Shown here: positions 24,732 to 39,064 of the stretch, piece by piece
Numbering within the stretch: the stretch's first letter is position 1
How the letters are laid out: each line of letters starts with the position of its first letter
Assembly: GCF_001638985.1 (NCBI RefSeq)
Contig: NW_017265144.1
Span: forward strand, 558,001-622,000
Origin: Phycomyces blakesleeanus NRRL 1555(-)
Taxonomy: Eukaryota > Mucoromycota > Mucoromycetes > Mucorales > Phycomycetaceae
DNA: 64,000 nucleotides
Direction: 5' to 3'
Notes under the pieces: model-generated
What the model saw: the letters and a program-made list of their open reading frames with translations, nothing else
Told to the model about the DNA's origin: nothing
The model's database searches: none
Position numbers and translations under genes: made by a program

Positions 24732-25689
24732 ATGTCTCCAAGAATAACAAGAAACGCACCAGAAACTAATGGCAGAACTTTGCGCTTCAGGATCTCCACC
24801 CCGTCTGTTTTAAATCCAAAGAAGCATAAGGTCTACAAGAAATATGGATTTTGGAGCACCACGAAAGAGTTGGTACTCTTGAAAGAGTATGCCCGTATTT
24901 TCCCTCCGTTGTGTAAAAAAGGCCAGCATATTAGAGCATGGGAGAAGGTAGCAGAAAGTGTCAATGCTGTGACACCCAATGAGACAAAGCTTGCACAAGA
25001 TAGTTGTCGTCGAAAAGTAACCGATCTTTTGAACCTCTACAAGGACAACTATAGACTCCCGGCTACCAGCGCTATCTCTGATCCAATCAGTTATAAAGCC
25101 GAACTAGATAAAGCCGTCTATATAATTCAACAAAAGGTATACACACATATATATATATATATATAGACACTTTAATTTAATATGCTTTCTTATATTAGCC
25201 CATTTTTTTGTTTTGTTTATTTGTTCAAGAAGAGCAAAACTCATGAATACTTTCTTTTGTTGTTCCTAAAAAAATACTTAGAGGAAACTTTATGAGAGAA
25301 AAAAAGCACACAGAGGAAAACTAGATTTTGACATTGAAGGCAGAATGTTGGAAATTGATGATCTGATCAAAGAAATGGAAACTGCACCTCCTAACCGTTT
25401 AAAAGAACTACAGGAAGACCTTCAAAGGTTATGCCAGTCAGATGCAAATCAGAGAGTGGGAGTCGGCCGGCCTGAGAACTACTCACACGCCTCTTCTGTG
25501 GTTCAATCGAATGCCCAGGCTGACAGAGGTGCTGAGGATGTTAATGATCGAAATGCTAGACTTGACTTTATGGATTCCCAGAAGAAGTTTCAAGAGAAAG
25601 TTCTGGAGCTCATGAAAACACAAACTGGGTTCCTTTCTCATATAGACAAGCTACTATGGGAGTGTCTAGAAGAACTTAAAAAAAAATAG
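24732..25689 (+). CDS. Myb/SANT-like DNA-binding protein (trihelix-type)
   Basis: Two exons (24732-25136 and 25282-25689) join in phase 0 to 270 aa. Residues about 37-105 contain spaced aromatic residues typical of Myb/SANT-like or trihelix domains (GFWSTTKELVLLKEYARIF, IRAWEKVAESVN, CRRKVTDLLNLYKDNY). The second exon has a helical, charged middle (MLEIDDLIKEMETA) and a coiled-coil-like end (FQEKVLELMKTQTGFLSHIDK). Such proteins bind DNA, and some derive from the second ORF of Harbinger-type transposons. No transposase or terminal repeats are seen nearby. The exact function is not known. Confidence 0.7.
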
Positions 25690-26616
25690 TGTAGTGTAGT
25701 GTAATTTAATTTAATTCGGCTTTCAATATTTTTTTTTTTAAAAAAAAACAGACAATTTGTTTCTATCTTCTCTATCCATATTATCCTTTATCAAATCAAA
25801 AGATATATATACTTCCTCGGAAGTTTGGTAGGATCCAAGCCAAGAACATCCTTTGTTGGTAATCCACCGAGACAAGTACAACGAAATTAGTAGCTTTTAA
25901 AGACAATGGAGAATAAATCGGGATTCTGTTGGCTCTGTTTCACCTGTCTACTATAGCATACTTATAATTGTTGAATTTGTGCATTCTCTTTTTTCTTTCT
26001 GTTAAAAGTTAATCGAGGTAGAGTAATAAACAGTATAAAATTAGCAAATAAAGCCGAGACAATATTTCAAAGAAAGAGAGTTGTGGTCTATTATATATAT
26101 AATAATAATAATCGTATAATGATTTGCTTACTAAAATTTCCGTTATCATTTTCATTCTTGTTGTTTATATGGATACACAGTTATTGAGTTTGCTGGTGTA
26201 ATACCAAATCTTCTTACTGTCAGGTGTACACAGCCAACTGACCCAGTGTCCTTTGGATTTGAAGCAGACCAATGAAATGAAATAAAATGTAACTTTATTT
26301 TATTTTATTCAGTTGTTCAGTGACATTAGTTACAAGTAGTTCTGGAATAAAGAGGGGTTTTTTTCTTATTCTTCTTCTTCTTGGTCCTTTATCTATTTAT
26401 CTACCTATCTAACTCATTCACTAACTGGCTCAACCAGTTACTCAGTCCACTCACTGATTTGATTAATTCATTTTCTATCTCTAATCTCTAATCTTCATTT
26501 GGTGCATTGCCGGACATTAAATCCGTGGGATTTCTTTTCCCTTTTACTGCGTCAACTTCTTCCATTTCCTTTTTTTTTTTTTTTTAAAAAAAAAAAAGCT
26601 TTAGCAGAAAGACAGA
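25690..26616. other. Intergenic spacer
   Basis: AT-rich with TTTTA and ATCT runs. There is a CT-rich stretch just before the PHYHD1-like gene. No gene or RNA is seen. Confidence 0.5.
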
Positions 26617-28285
<1,669 letters not shown>

Positions 28286-28777
28286 ATAAACAAGAGTACA
28301 TTGAATTGATCATTGAATTGACATTAAACAAAAAAAAAGTATATCTTATCTACCTACCTATTTACTAACTTACTTACCTATCTATCAATATATAGTATAG
28401 TATAGGAAATGAATGAAATATACAAGACATTTTGACATCTATTAGTTTATATAGTTAAATACTCGAAAGTTACAAATTTTAGTCAGACAAGAAATAAAAC
28501 CAAAAGAACAAAATAAAACGCTGATAAAAATAATAATGATGATGATAATAATGATGATGATATTATTATAAATATAAATATAAATAAATAAAGAATATAA
28601 TATAATAGTACAAGATGTATTATCAGAGCAGAACCAGCTGCCTGATAATTTTTTTTTTGTGTTTGTTAAACTATGCATGTATAAAATACTAAGATATTGA
28701 AATATTTTTCTAATTTCTAGAGTCTAAAGAGGTCTTGATGATTAATAAATGAATTCGTAGATATTGCTAGTTGCTAA
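28286..28777. other. Intergenic spacer, 3' ends of convergent genes
   Basis: Contains TAC(C/T) and GAT microsatellites. It carries the 3' regions of the PHYHD1-like gene (plus) and the thaumatin-like gene (minus). No other feature. Confidence 0.6.
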
Positions 28778-29476
28778 TTAAGGGCAGAAAGTGATGGTGT
28801 ATCCAGAGGCTTGGCAGACATAGGTACTGGTGTTGTCATCGTAAGCAAAGCTGTAGACCTGAGGACATGTTTCCTTGACAGCTTTGGAGTAGATGTTGGT
28901 GCTGCAGGTCTGGGGGGTGTTGAATGCACCGGCGCAGCAGTACTCATCAGTACCGTACTTGGAGCAAGCACTCTGGCAGCCGACTACCTCGCCGTCTTCG
29001 ATGACCTGGAGATCGCTGGGGCACGAAGGAACTGCGGAACACAAGGGGGACCCGCAAGAGTAGGCCGTGTCACCGCTCTGCTGCTTGTTGCCGTTGATTG
29101 GGCTGATGGACATGGGAAGGTTGAAGCCGTCGACAAACGAGACATCATAAAAGTCCATTCCCGCATGAGCCTTGAAGTTGAACTCGGCCAAGGAAGCTGG
29201 GCTGGCGGCACCTGCCATGGGGCAGTTCTCGAAACAGTCCTTGCGGCCCCAGAGACGTCCCTGCCAGTTGCTGCTGAGGGTATAGGTCTTGCTGCTTCCA
29301 GCCCCAACACGGACGGTCTCGGCAGAGGATGTGCCACTTGTAAGCTTGGTGACGCCAAGATCGTAGCCGCATTGGTTCTTGACCACAATAGAAACACTGT
29401 CAGATGAAGCAGGGGCGGCAGTAGAAAGGCCAAAGAAGGCAGCGAGGCAGACGAGCTTGAAGGAAGAAGAAAGCAT
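28778..29476 (-). CDS. Secreted thaumatin-like protein
   Basis: Intronless, 232 aa. The N-terminal signal peptide is MLSSSFKLVCLAAFFGLSTA with a likely cut after A-P-A. The mature part follows the thaumatin-like plan: SIVVKNQCGYDLGV at the start, NWQGRLWGRKDCFENCPMAG (near the family signature region), FYDVSFVDGFNLPM, and a Cys-rich end (YCCAGAFNTPQTC, CPQVYSFAYDD, TITFCP). Cysteines are numerous, implying a disulfide-rich extracellular protein. Fungal members bind or cut beta-glucan, or act in wall remodelling. The DNA is clearly richer in G and C than its surroundings, and the codon choice suggests strong expression. Confidence 0.88.
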   Translation of the reverse strand: MLSSSFKLVCLAAFFGLSTAAPASSDSVSIVVKNQCGYDLGVTKLTSGTSSAETVRVGAGSSKTYTLSSNWQGRLWGRKDCFENCPMAGAASPASLAEFNFKAHAGMDFYDVSFVDGFNLPMSISPINGNKQQSGDTAYSCGSPLCSAVPSCPSDLQVIEDGEVVGCQSACSKYGTDEYCCAGAFNTPQTCSTNIYSKAVKETCPQVYSFAYDDNTSTYVCQASGYTITFCP

Positions 29477-29623
29477 TTTTGGGGAGTTTTTTTTTTACGA
29501 AATGAATGTAAAGAAATGAAAAGATAAGTGAATGTGAATAGAAGTAGAAGTAGTGGTAGTAATGAAGGTAAGGATGGGAGGAAGGATGGGTTGATAATAC
29601 TTTTCTTTGGTTTGATTATCTTG

Positions 29624-29634
29624 CCCTATTTATA
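29624..29634 (-). promoter_or_regulatory. TATA box of the thaumatin-like gene
   Basis: TATAAATAGGG on the minus strand, about 150 bp before the start codon. This is a good consensus at a normal fungal distance. Confidence 0.6.
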
Positions 29635-31988
29635 CTCCCAAAACCACTTCTTTTTTTTTTTTCTTTTTTTTTTTTTCACAAAGACAAAGTTCTCTAATGG
29701 TAGGTCTTGGTACCTGATCTAAAATTCTACCATTTTTTTTCCTGGGTCCTTACTGTCTATTGATTTTCATTGGCTTTTGTTTCATATTTCAAACAAAGCA
29801 TCTCTTCTTTAAACCAGGGTCCGGCAACTCCACAAATACTATATTCTAATCTATTGTACTGTATATTTATACCACTATACGTTGAAATCCAATGAATAAT
29901 ATTTCTTGTTTCTTTATTTTTACTTACTACAAGGCCAATGGTGTTTCTATGTTGTTTAGAAACAGATAATATGTTTTGGATGCTAGTCGAATGATATTTG
30001 ATCACTTTGCTCTACAGAATTAAAGTAACAAATATCTACGCAGCAGCGTTACCCTAGCAACAATTCACTTTTTTTTTTCTTTCTTTCTGTTTATCTCTTA
30101 GAGTTAAAGAAGTATATATATTTATTAAAAAAATTACATTAAAAAAAAATTGGTGCACTGACCACGTTGTACACAATGCTTTGAACCAAATAAATAAATT
30201 AAATTAAATTAAATAAAAGTATAAAATAATAATAATCTAATAAGCTTATACAAGAGACCCATGTATATTAGTTTTTTTTTTATTTGTTGATTTTAAAATA
30301 TAATATATACATTGGTTGTATAAAGAGATGAAAAAAAAGGGTATTATAAAAATCGAATGTTCTTTACATAAAACATATAATATACATTTAAAATTCTATT
30401 TTTTTTTTTAAAAAAAAAAAAGAATCCTACAAACATTCGAGGTAACTGATCCAAATCTTGGCCAATTAGAATTCAATACCAACTGACACATAGAAGCGGA
30501 AGAAACCAAAGTTAGCCCACGTTTTGAAATTATGAATCCCTCTCTTATATTCTTATTCTTCTTTTTTTAATTATATAGTTGATTATTATAAAAAATAAAA
30601 AATACAGTCTACGCCAATGATAATAATGATCTTGACGTATTTTCACATCAGCAAAACTGATAAGATTTTTCATATTTCATATGATAATTATTACTACTAC
30701 TGGTTATCAAACTCAATCAAGTACATATTATATTATAGGAACTGTAGGTCTATATGTTATAGTGTAAAGTGAATTTCTATTATCTATCAAAAGATAATCT
30801 TTATCTCTTTATTAAACATATATATATATATATATAAATTCTAGAAGGATAATTTTCCAAAAAAGGATATTCTGTGGAATAAATTAAAGGTCGTATACAG
30901 ATTCTATTGTAATGATGTAAAAAAAAAGAAAAAAAATAGAGTTGTATTCTACATGATACAAAGATTATTGCTCGACTTCTTTTTCTTCAATTTCAACTTG
31001 TTCTCTCTAAATGAATAAACAAAACAGAAACATGGGCTTATTTATTTCGACCCAAGACATGAGAAACAAACACTAATACAAAGCTAAATATTGAAAGCGA
31101 GTTTGAGATTAAGATTGAGTTTTGGTAGATAAGATTAGTTTTTATGTCTATTATATTCTTATTACACTGTCAATACATATAGAGATTTCCTTTAGTATTA
31201 TTCAATTCAGTCTAGCATTCTGGTCATAACTCTCCAACAAAGTGGTCTTTTTTTTTGTCGTATTTATACTTGAGATTCAATGAACAATTCTGGATAACGC
31301 ACTACTAAATTTACTTGACACAAATACATATGTTGACTTGGTATAAATAATCCATAGTCCATAGTCCGTAGTCATATTTAAATATTTGTATATATAAATA
31401 TCTCTATGTATAAATGTGTATAGGTACATACGTGTTCTTTTTTTTTATTACAAAAGCAGAACCATCTGTTTACTCTATTTCTATTAATACATGTATATAT
31501 TTAGAAATATGTTTAAATATATATATATATATATATATACTTTAGGTATCATCTAAGCCAATATTAATCACTTGTTCTTTTTTAGATTAAAATATTTATA
31601 TATCCAATAATAGAATCATCATTTTACTGTTAACATTTTGTCTGTTTTGTAATTAGTATCAATTTGAAAATAAAAGACAAATTAACAATTGAAACAAATT
31701 GTGGATATTATTATTATAGAATTTTAACTACTACGGCTATTAATATAATAGCAACATTAAGTTAAGTTTTAAAGCCCTGTGCTGTCAAACAAAACAAAAG
31801 AGTAAAAGAAGTAGCCTATAGACACTTTTATTGTTTTGTTTTTATTTCACTCTTTCTGTCTCATACTTAATGCAAGCAAAGCCACCAAATGCAACCCCAA
31901 GAAGTACGCCCTACATATTTCTATCTACCTCTCTTTTATTTTTAGTTTTATTTTTATTTTTATTTTTATATTGTAATAACTTTAAACT
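29635..31988. other. Long AT-rich intergenic region
   Basis: Over 2.3 kb with poly-A/T, (AAT)n and TA runs. An 82-codon minus-strand frame at 29757-30005 has no recognisable motif, and I do not call it a gene. No RNA gene or element is visible. Confidence 0.5.
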
Positions 31989-32608
31989 ATGGAACAACGT
32001 GTTCAACAGTTCCACGATGACACAAAGTCTATACCAACCCCACCTACAGCAAAGACTCTCAAACAGATGAACACGCTCAAGAAATTTCTTTTCAAGAATC
32101 AGGCATGTAGGTGATTGTGAATGAATTTAGAAGGATCATTAACAAAATAATAATAAAAACAATAATAGGACTATAGATTTTCTGACAAGGAAAAGAATAA
32201 GCTGTTTGCATGTATTGAAGCTTATTTCACTTGCTTTGATAGAAGGTAAATATATAAATATATAAATAAATGTTTCTTTATTTATTTGTGGGATTTTGTG
32301 GTTCTGGGTTTATATTGTTCTATAGTGCCACAAGTAACAAGAACATATCTGCATTTCCTTTGATCGAGGATGCTCTCAAGGTGCCCTGTTTTACAACCAA
32401 ACAAAAGATGCAGTTATTAAAATGGTAGATTGGAATCTAATAAAACGAATATAGTTTTTAAATGATCTGTTTATATAACTTCAATAGGTACGAAGAGATT
32501 CTTTCGAAACAAGAAGATCAACCATTGGAGAAGCCTAAACCAGTTGAGAACCAAGAAGACAATTTTGACGACTTTGATTGGGATGCCTTTGAAAAAGAAC
32601 AAGACTGA
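31989..32608 (+). CDS. Small hydrophilic protein with acidic aromatic tail, unrecognised
   Basis: Exons 31989-32102, 32169-32245, about 32326-32424 and about 32489-32608 code for roughly 135 aa. The first half is helical and basic (KTLKQMNTLKKFLFKNQ), the middle reads FSDKEKNKLFACIEAYFTCFD, and the tail is acidic with aromatic residues (DNFDDFDWDAFEKEQD). Such DFDWDAF tails often bind a partner protein, but I recognise no family. The only donor for intron 1 that keeps the frame is GC (CAG|GCATGT), giving a GC-AG intron. The alternative GT donor one base further leads into an early stop or a poorer frame. The coding call rests on consistent frames through three further junctions. Confidence 0.7.
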
Positions 32609-33141
32609 GGCTTTGAATAGAATATATTTGTGTGTGTCATTCATCTGTATAACCTATTTACTTACCCGGGCTGTCAAACAGACACAAATATATTTAAAAG
32701 CTTTGTAAACCACAAGCAATAAAGAAACTAATAAACAATTTGTTGTTCAAGTACTTGTTTTTGAGTGAATTGGGTAAGAGAATATATATATATATATAAT
32801 TGTTCAACCGTCCTCTTGTCTGGTCGCTTGGCTGGCTATTCATAAGAGTACCATATTTTAACTTTAGATTTTATATTTATAGAAAAAGAATAAAACCATC
32901 ACACACATACATATATGATAAATAACTACAAATCATCTTCTTTTGAATTCCTTTCTTGTTCTTCAAAGTTTACCTTTTCTTGCATTAAACACTTGCAACA
33001 TTGACTTGTTTCAATATATATTTTATGCTCTAGATCTTTCTGTCTTTTTCTTTTTCTTTTTATTTCTTATTTCTGGGTGTTCAACCATATACACAAGCTA
33101 CACAACTGACATACAGACAGAGAGAGCAAGCAAAAAAAAAA
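32609..33141. other. Promoter region of the MAPKKK gene
   Basis: CT-rich and T-rich in its second half, as usual before Mucorales start codons. It ends with a run of A directly before the ATG at 33142. No gene. Confidence 0.5.
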
Positions 33142-35446
33142 ATGTCAGCAGCTAAAAAGAACAGCATTGAATTTAGTCACTATTCTGGCCTTCCATATTT
33201 GGAAAAAACACCAGTCAGTTCATGGCCACCTGCAAGAGTAGCTGCTTGGTTAACAAACGAGGGATTTGGATCAGTAGTAAAAGCATTTCAAGGTGGGTTA
33301 GAATATATTTAAGATAAATAGAAAAAAAAATTGTTTCGATATTTACCTATATATAAATTATAGATCTTCATTGGGATGGTCATCGCTTTCTAAATCTCAA
33401 GGCTTCAGATCTTGAGAAATTTGTATTGTCTGGCTTGACCTCAAACGACAAAGCCCGACTGGCCTACGAAATCCATAATTTGAAGAACCAGGAGATCAAT
33501 GAGCCTATTCAAGTAAGTATTCAAGTTTGTTATAAAAAAGGAAACCTGTATATATAATATTCTTTTTTATAATACAAATATACCTACACTCACTCACACT
33601 CACTCACTTGCTTACTTGCTTACTTGCTTATTTATTTATTTGTATATAAATAAATAAATAAATAAATAAACAAACAAATAGAAGAACGATTATTACTATT
33701 ATCATCATTATTATTTTCCTTCGCATTATCTAAACAGCCCTACTAATGTGGGTACCGAGTGCAATCACGTGTATATCAAACAATCCGATTTTCTTCCTTC
33801 GGTCCAGTCCACCCAGCACAATCAACCAAACACCGCCCGGATTGGTGCCACTTTTACTGCAAGCATGTCTATTAATGAGTCTGATTCTGCATGGTCCGAC
33901 TACAACAGAATCAAGCCTTTTATACCAGCCCGAACGTCTTCGAACACGGACGAGACCAAGGGTATGCTTGATACCCTCAATTGCAAGGCCCTCTTGTCCA
34001 AAAGACTCGGTTCAGCATTACAATGCGCAGTCCCCCGCAAGGGATCCGTAGATGGGTTTAGTGAAAAACCATTGTTAAAACGCAGAGCAATTAAGCGTCC
34101 TAACGTGCTTGGTGCAACAGCTGATCGTGTCCAACTACCACAAAGTGACTTGGCCGGTCACCGGAAAATGGGAAACCAAACCACCACTCATCTTATCCAA
34201 GTAAAGCTTTTTCTCTTCTTTCTCTTCTTCTTTTTCTTTCACTTATCTTTCCTATTTATCTTTCCCCCTTCCCTCTACTATTATTATTATTTTTTCTACT
34301 CTTCTTCTTCTTCTTCTTCTTCTTATTTTAAAGAGCTTCAAATAATAATATTAGAAGAAGAAAATAGAAAAAAAAGATGAATATACTTCGTGCCTTTGTC
34401 ACATGGATATTTCCAGATGCATTTCCACAAACTAATCAAAAGCCTGCACAGGATCACCTCATCCAAGTAACGATTGACAGAGAAGTGTTCCGAGGCCTGA
34501 CTATCTCTAGCACCTTTAACGCAACTGCCATAAAACTTGCCCTGATCAACAAAATTGGGATGATTGGAAACATAAGTGGATACCTGTATTATTATGAAAA
34601 CGAATTCGATGAAAGTAGGTGGATCAAACTAACTGTGTGTATTGTCTCTCTATTGATATCCTTATCCATTATCCACCAACTCTCTCTGTATATACTTTTA
34701 TGTCTTTACTCACTTTATAACCACACTCTTTTCTTTTATATATAGACATAAGCCAACCCTTGAGTGATGAAGACCTTGTCTTCTTCTGCAACCAATCCGA
34801 TAACAGCCTCACGAACAGGTTTCTTGTCAGGGCTATGGAGCAATCAAAACCCGGAAGTTTTAGCGACCCATTGTCAAGTGGGTTCAGATCCCCCTACAGC
34901 TCATCCGTAAATAGGTATGGTTACAACCCATCTTTAAAAGTCAAAATCACCTATCTAAATTTTATTTGTTCAACACATTTTTTTTTTATTATTATCGAAA
35001 TGCCACTTTAACAATTCCTTCTAGTCTTGAACTTGGAGGCAACCCTAGATACAACGCACATCCATACACAGTTAACGGAAACAGACGATTACCACCACCA
35101 CCAATCTTTGTGCCTCAACCACCAAAGTCTCGACAGGAAGAAAATTCAAGTTCATCGGAAGGTAAATAAAATAAAGATATAATTAACTGAAAGCAGCGAC
35201 CATCAACCAAGATACACACACACACACACACACATATATATAATTGTCGTACAACGCAGGAACCAACCACATATAAGAAAAATAACAATAATAATAATAA
35301 TAATAATATATATATTTGACATAATTTTTTTTTAATAGGATCAAAGACTCCACCACAACTACAGCAATTACAACCCCTAGCAGGTCTGGACTATTATGGT
35401 ACCAGGTTACCAACACCACCATCATCATCATCAGCAACAACAACAG

Positions 35447-35478
<32 letters not shown>

Positions 35479-35795
35479 GCCACAAATACTACAATTTTAC
35501 CTCGAAAAGGATCCCAAGCCTCCCTCTTGTCAAAGACATTACCTGAAATCCCCTCATCTCCTCCTCCTCCACAACAACAACAAGGAACAACAACAAAATC
35601 ATCATCATATTCAAATTCAAATTCAAATTCAAATTCAAATTCAACCTCAACCTCAACTTCCTCGTCTTCATCAAACAGTACAACAACTACCCCAGGTATA
35701 GTTATATCCAATTTTTCTGTAAATCCGACACAATTATCATCAGCATCAGCACCAGAATCAGCATCAACACCAGCATTAGCATCAGAATCAGCATC

Positions 35796-35832
<37 letters not shown>

Positions 35833-38452
35833 GAATCCGAAATCACAACACCCTCACTAAAGAACACAACGCCGCCCAAACCATCCTTGTGGGCCGTAAA
35901 ACCTACCCTTCCACACAAATCCTCTTCTGAGGTGTTACAACAGTCAAGCACGGAACCCGTCCAACCCGCTCAAAAGATAAGCTTCTGGTCAGTCAAACCA
36001 CCTGGTCTTAAACCAGAAAACGATGAACATAAGAGCACCAAAGTCAACAACAATGTTGTTGTTATTGTCCATGACCATGATAGTGATACCACCAAAGACA
36101 ATAACAACAATAATGTTGGTGTTGGTGTTGGTGTGGATGTTGTTGGCCAACAAAAGCCCAAAGATTTGTGGCCAACCGGAAGCGATCGTACAGAACGGGA
36201 ACCAAAGCTCTGGCCAACAGACAAAGACAAGGATGATGAGCACGGTTACCCAAACTATTCAAATAAGGTTGGCGTGTGTCATTTTCCCATGCCAGACATC
36301 AAAAACCCCATAGAGCCGCTTAGTCCAATTCCTTCACAAGTCTTGCCTCGTTCCCAGAATCAACATAACTTGGGCAGTCCAGATGACGAAGATGTGCTGA
36401 TGGAGGAAGAGGAAGAGGAAGAGGTTGTCTGGGGTGAACGTCCGAATGTAGACATTCTTTTTGGTGAAATGGCAACCTACCTTCCCGAACACGATCTCGA
36501 CAATACTCTGATTTCAGTTGACTCGACTCCTTCCGGTTCTGAACCCGAATCCGAATCCGAGTCCGAAATCACACCCAAATCCGCACCCGCATCCGCATCC
36601 ACATCCACATCCACAACCAATCCCACCATTGTACACAAGCCAAACCCCAAACCCAGATCGGCATCTACACCCACCCCAGAAAAGCCTCGTAAATCAATGC
36701 GCGATCTGGGCCAAGAAGCCCACAATAACTGGAGAAAGGCGATTGGTGTAATCCATGCCACTAATGTCCTCAAACGCCGCTCCACAGTAATTTCTGGCAC
36801 AAGAGTCCAGCAAATCAAACCAGGCATGGCTACAAACAGCAAAGTCCTGGGAAGAAAAAGAAATCAACAAGATGGGCAAGGTATTCAATTAAATTAATTA
36901 ATTAATTAATTAATTATTTTTTTTTGCTGTGATTGTATGTACATACGACACTTTTGATTGGCTAACAATTTTATCCATCCATCCATATATATATATATAT
37001 ATATTTAGCTGTTCAAAGAACTCGATGGTTACAAGGTAAAATGATCGGAAAAGGTTCATTTGGTGCAGTGTACCACGCCTACAATTACGATGCCGAGGAA
37101 TGGATTGCGGTCAAGGTAGTCAATTTGCCAGAGAGTGGTAACCCAGGGTCGTCGAGTTTGTTTGTGGATACCAAGAGACAGGAAGTGATTGACGAGATCT
37201 TTCGAGAAACCGAAGTGCTGATCAATGTCCAGCACCCAAACATCGTTGAGTATCTTGGATCAGACATTGACATGAAGAGCGGAAAGGTCTATATGTTTCT
37301 TGAGTACGTACCAGGAGGAAGTATCTCTGCCTGTCTCCGAAACAACGGAAAGTTTGATGAGCCTCTTGTTCGTAACTTCACACGCCAGATTCTCGAAGCA
37401 CTAGAATATCTTCACAGCAAAGATATTCTTCATCGAGTAAGTAAACCAGCAACAACAACAATGATTTTTTTTTTATATTAGTCCATTTTTGTCATGCCCG
37501 ATGGCTTGGTTGGTTGTTTGTTTGTTTGTTTGTTTGTTTGGCGTTTTTGAGTACATGAATGTTTGTTTGGTTGTTTGGCTGTCTTTACTCATGGCTGATT
37601 TGTGTGGGTGTTTCTTCTTTCTTTCTTAGGATATCAAGGGTGCAAATATTCTGATCGATAACAATGGTGTCTGTAAAATCGCAGACTTTGGCTTATCCAA
37701 AACAGTGGCTAAATACGAGGCTTATAATGAAAATGCTCAGAATTCATATATGCGAGGCACATTGAATTGGATGGCACCTGAAATGATAAAATCTGGAGTA
37801 TACAATGGAAAAGTAGACATTTGGTAAGATTTACATATTTTTATCTCTTTTTTTTTTTTAATTTTTTTTTGTATTCTTCCATGTCATTATAGGAGTCTGG
37901 GATGTACTGTTGTTGAGATGTTGACAGGAAAACTGCCTTGGTCTGGAGTTAACAATAATAACACTGTTATATTCAAAGTATGTATCTTGATATTCATTCA
38001 ATTAATCATTCAACTTTACGTTTCTGATTTTCTTCTTTATAAAGCTTGGTAGTGGAGAAAGCCCTCCGATGCCTACAGGCATTTCAGATTTAGCAAAATC
38101 ATTTATCGAAAAATGCCTTACAATGTAAGTCATCTTTTTTTTTTTTTTTTTTTTTTTTTTAGTTGGCATTTCTTATTACTCTTTTATTTATCTGGTAGTC
38201 ATGGTTTCTTCTATAGTGAACCCAAAGATCGCCCCTCTGCAGAAGAGCTTCTTAGTCACCCGTTTATATCAAAGGATCCTAGCTTTGATATGATGGTAAG
38301 TAACAAACAACATCAATATTATTATTTTTTCTTTGTGCGTGTTTCAAATGTCTTTTTAATTTTTCTCACTCTACAATGATTATCTATAGACTGAAGTTGT
38401 CAAACTGGGTCTGGAAAGAAAGGTGTCTCGTAGAGTTGTTGCTGTACGTTAG
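33142..38452 (+). CDS. BCK1: MAPKKK of the Bck1/Mkh1 type (cell-wall integrity)
   Basis: Thirteen exons add up to exactly 1278 codons (1277 aa): 33142-33292, 33364-33512, 33682-34200, 34377-34614, 34746-34914, 35025-35161, 35339-36880, 37009-37436, 37630-37823, 37893-37977, 38045-38124, 38217-38295 and 38390-38452. A SAM-like domain (about 25-95) has WPPARVAAWLTNEGF. A Ras-binding-like domain follows (about 294-372; HLIQVTIDREVFRGL). A long Ser/Thr/Pro-rich linker contains the Bck1-family motif YLPEHDLDNTLI. The kinase domain is C-terminal (about 976-1255): GKGSFGAVY, Lys in IAVKVV, HRDIKGANIL, DFGLSK, GTLNWMAPE. It should activate the MAPKKs of the cell-wall stress pathway, downstream of protein kinase C. 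Ste11 is the nearest alternative; the linker motif and size favour Bck1. Confidence 0.92.
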
Positions 38453-39064
38453 AACACACACACAAATATATATTAAAAAAAATCAAATCATTATAGTAAA
38501 ATCCATATTCCTTTAAACATATTCATCCATTATTCCCTTCTTTATCCATACATATATACATACATACATACATACATATATTTATTCTGCTGTTTTATAA
38601 TACATATTTCATTTTTCTTTTTTCTTTTCATTTGTGTGCCTTGATTTTACCAATATTATATATCATCAACAAACAGAAAAAAAAAACCAAGTTTTGATGA
38701 GGGGGGTTTACAGGAATATATAATCTAAAATAATAATAAAATAACCACCTTTGCCTTGAGCACTAAAGCCACAGTACACTGTGCAAGTCTTTGAGACCTT
38801 GCTGAAAAGAAAAAGAAAAAAAGAATAAAAAAAAAACAAGATGAATGATAATTATAAGATTATAGATAATGAGCATATATATATAAATATAAATAAGAAT
38901 GAATGAGTAAGTATAAATGAATGAAAAATAAAGGAGGAGGAGGAGGAGGGGTAAAATAAAATAAAATAAAGGATATTATATATATATGTGAATGTGAATG
39001 GAAGAAGGGGAGAATTTTTTTTTTTAAAAAAAGGTATCTTTAATACATCTCAAGAGCTTCCTGC
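38453..39064. other. Convergent 3' spacer
   Basis: Separates the MAPKKK (plus) from the RGS gene (minus). It contains CATA, GGA and AAAAT microsatellites and nothing else. Confidence 0.6.

Noticed and set aside
24732..25689. SANT-like gene as part of a Harbinger-type transposon
   Set aside because: No DDE transposase, no terminal inverted repeats and no target duplication seen nearby.
28811..29407. 198-codon open frame antisense to the thaumatin-like gene
   Set aside because: Explained by the high-GC codon use of the sense gene; no motif, and the sense strand has signal peptide, Cys pattern and TATA box.
29757..30005. 82-codon minus frame
   Set aside because: No motif, AT-rich composition equal to the spacer, no splice partners.
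35394..35951. 185-codon minus frame opposite the MAPKKK linker
   Set aside because: Antisense of Ser/Thr/Gln repeats; the sense exon is required for a continuous 1277-aa kinase.
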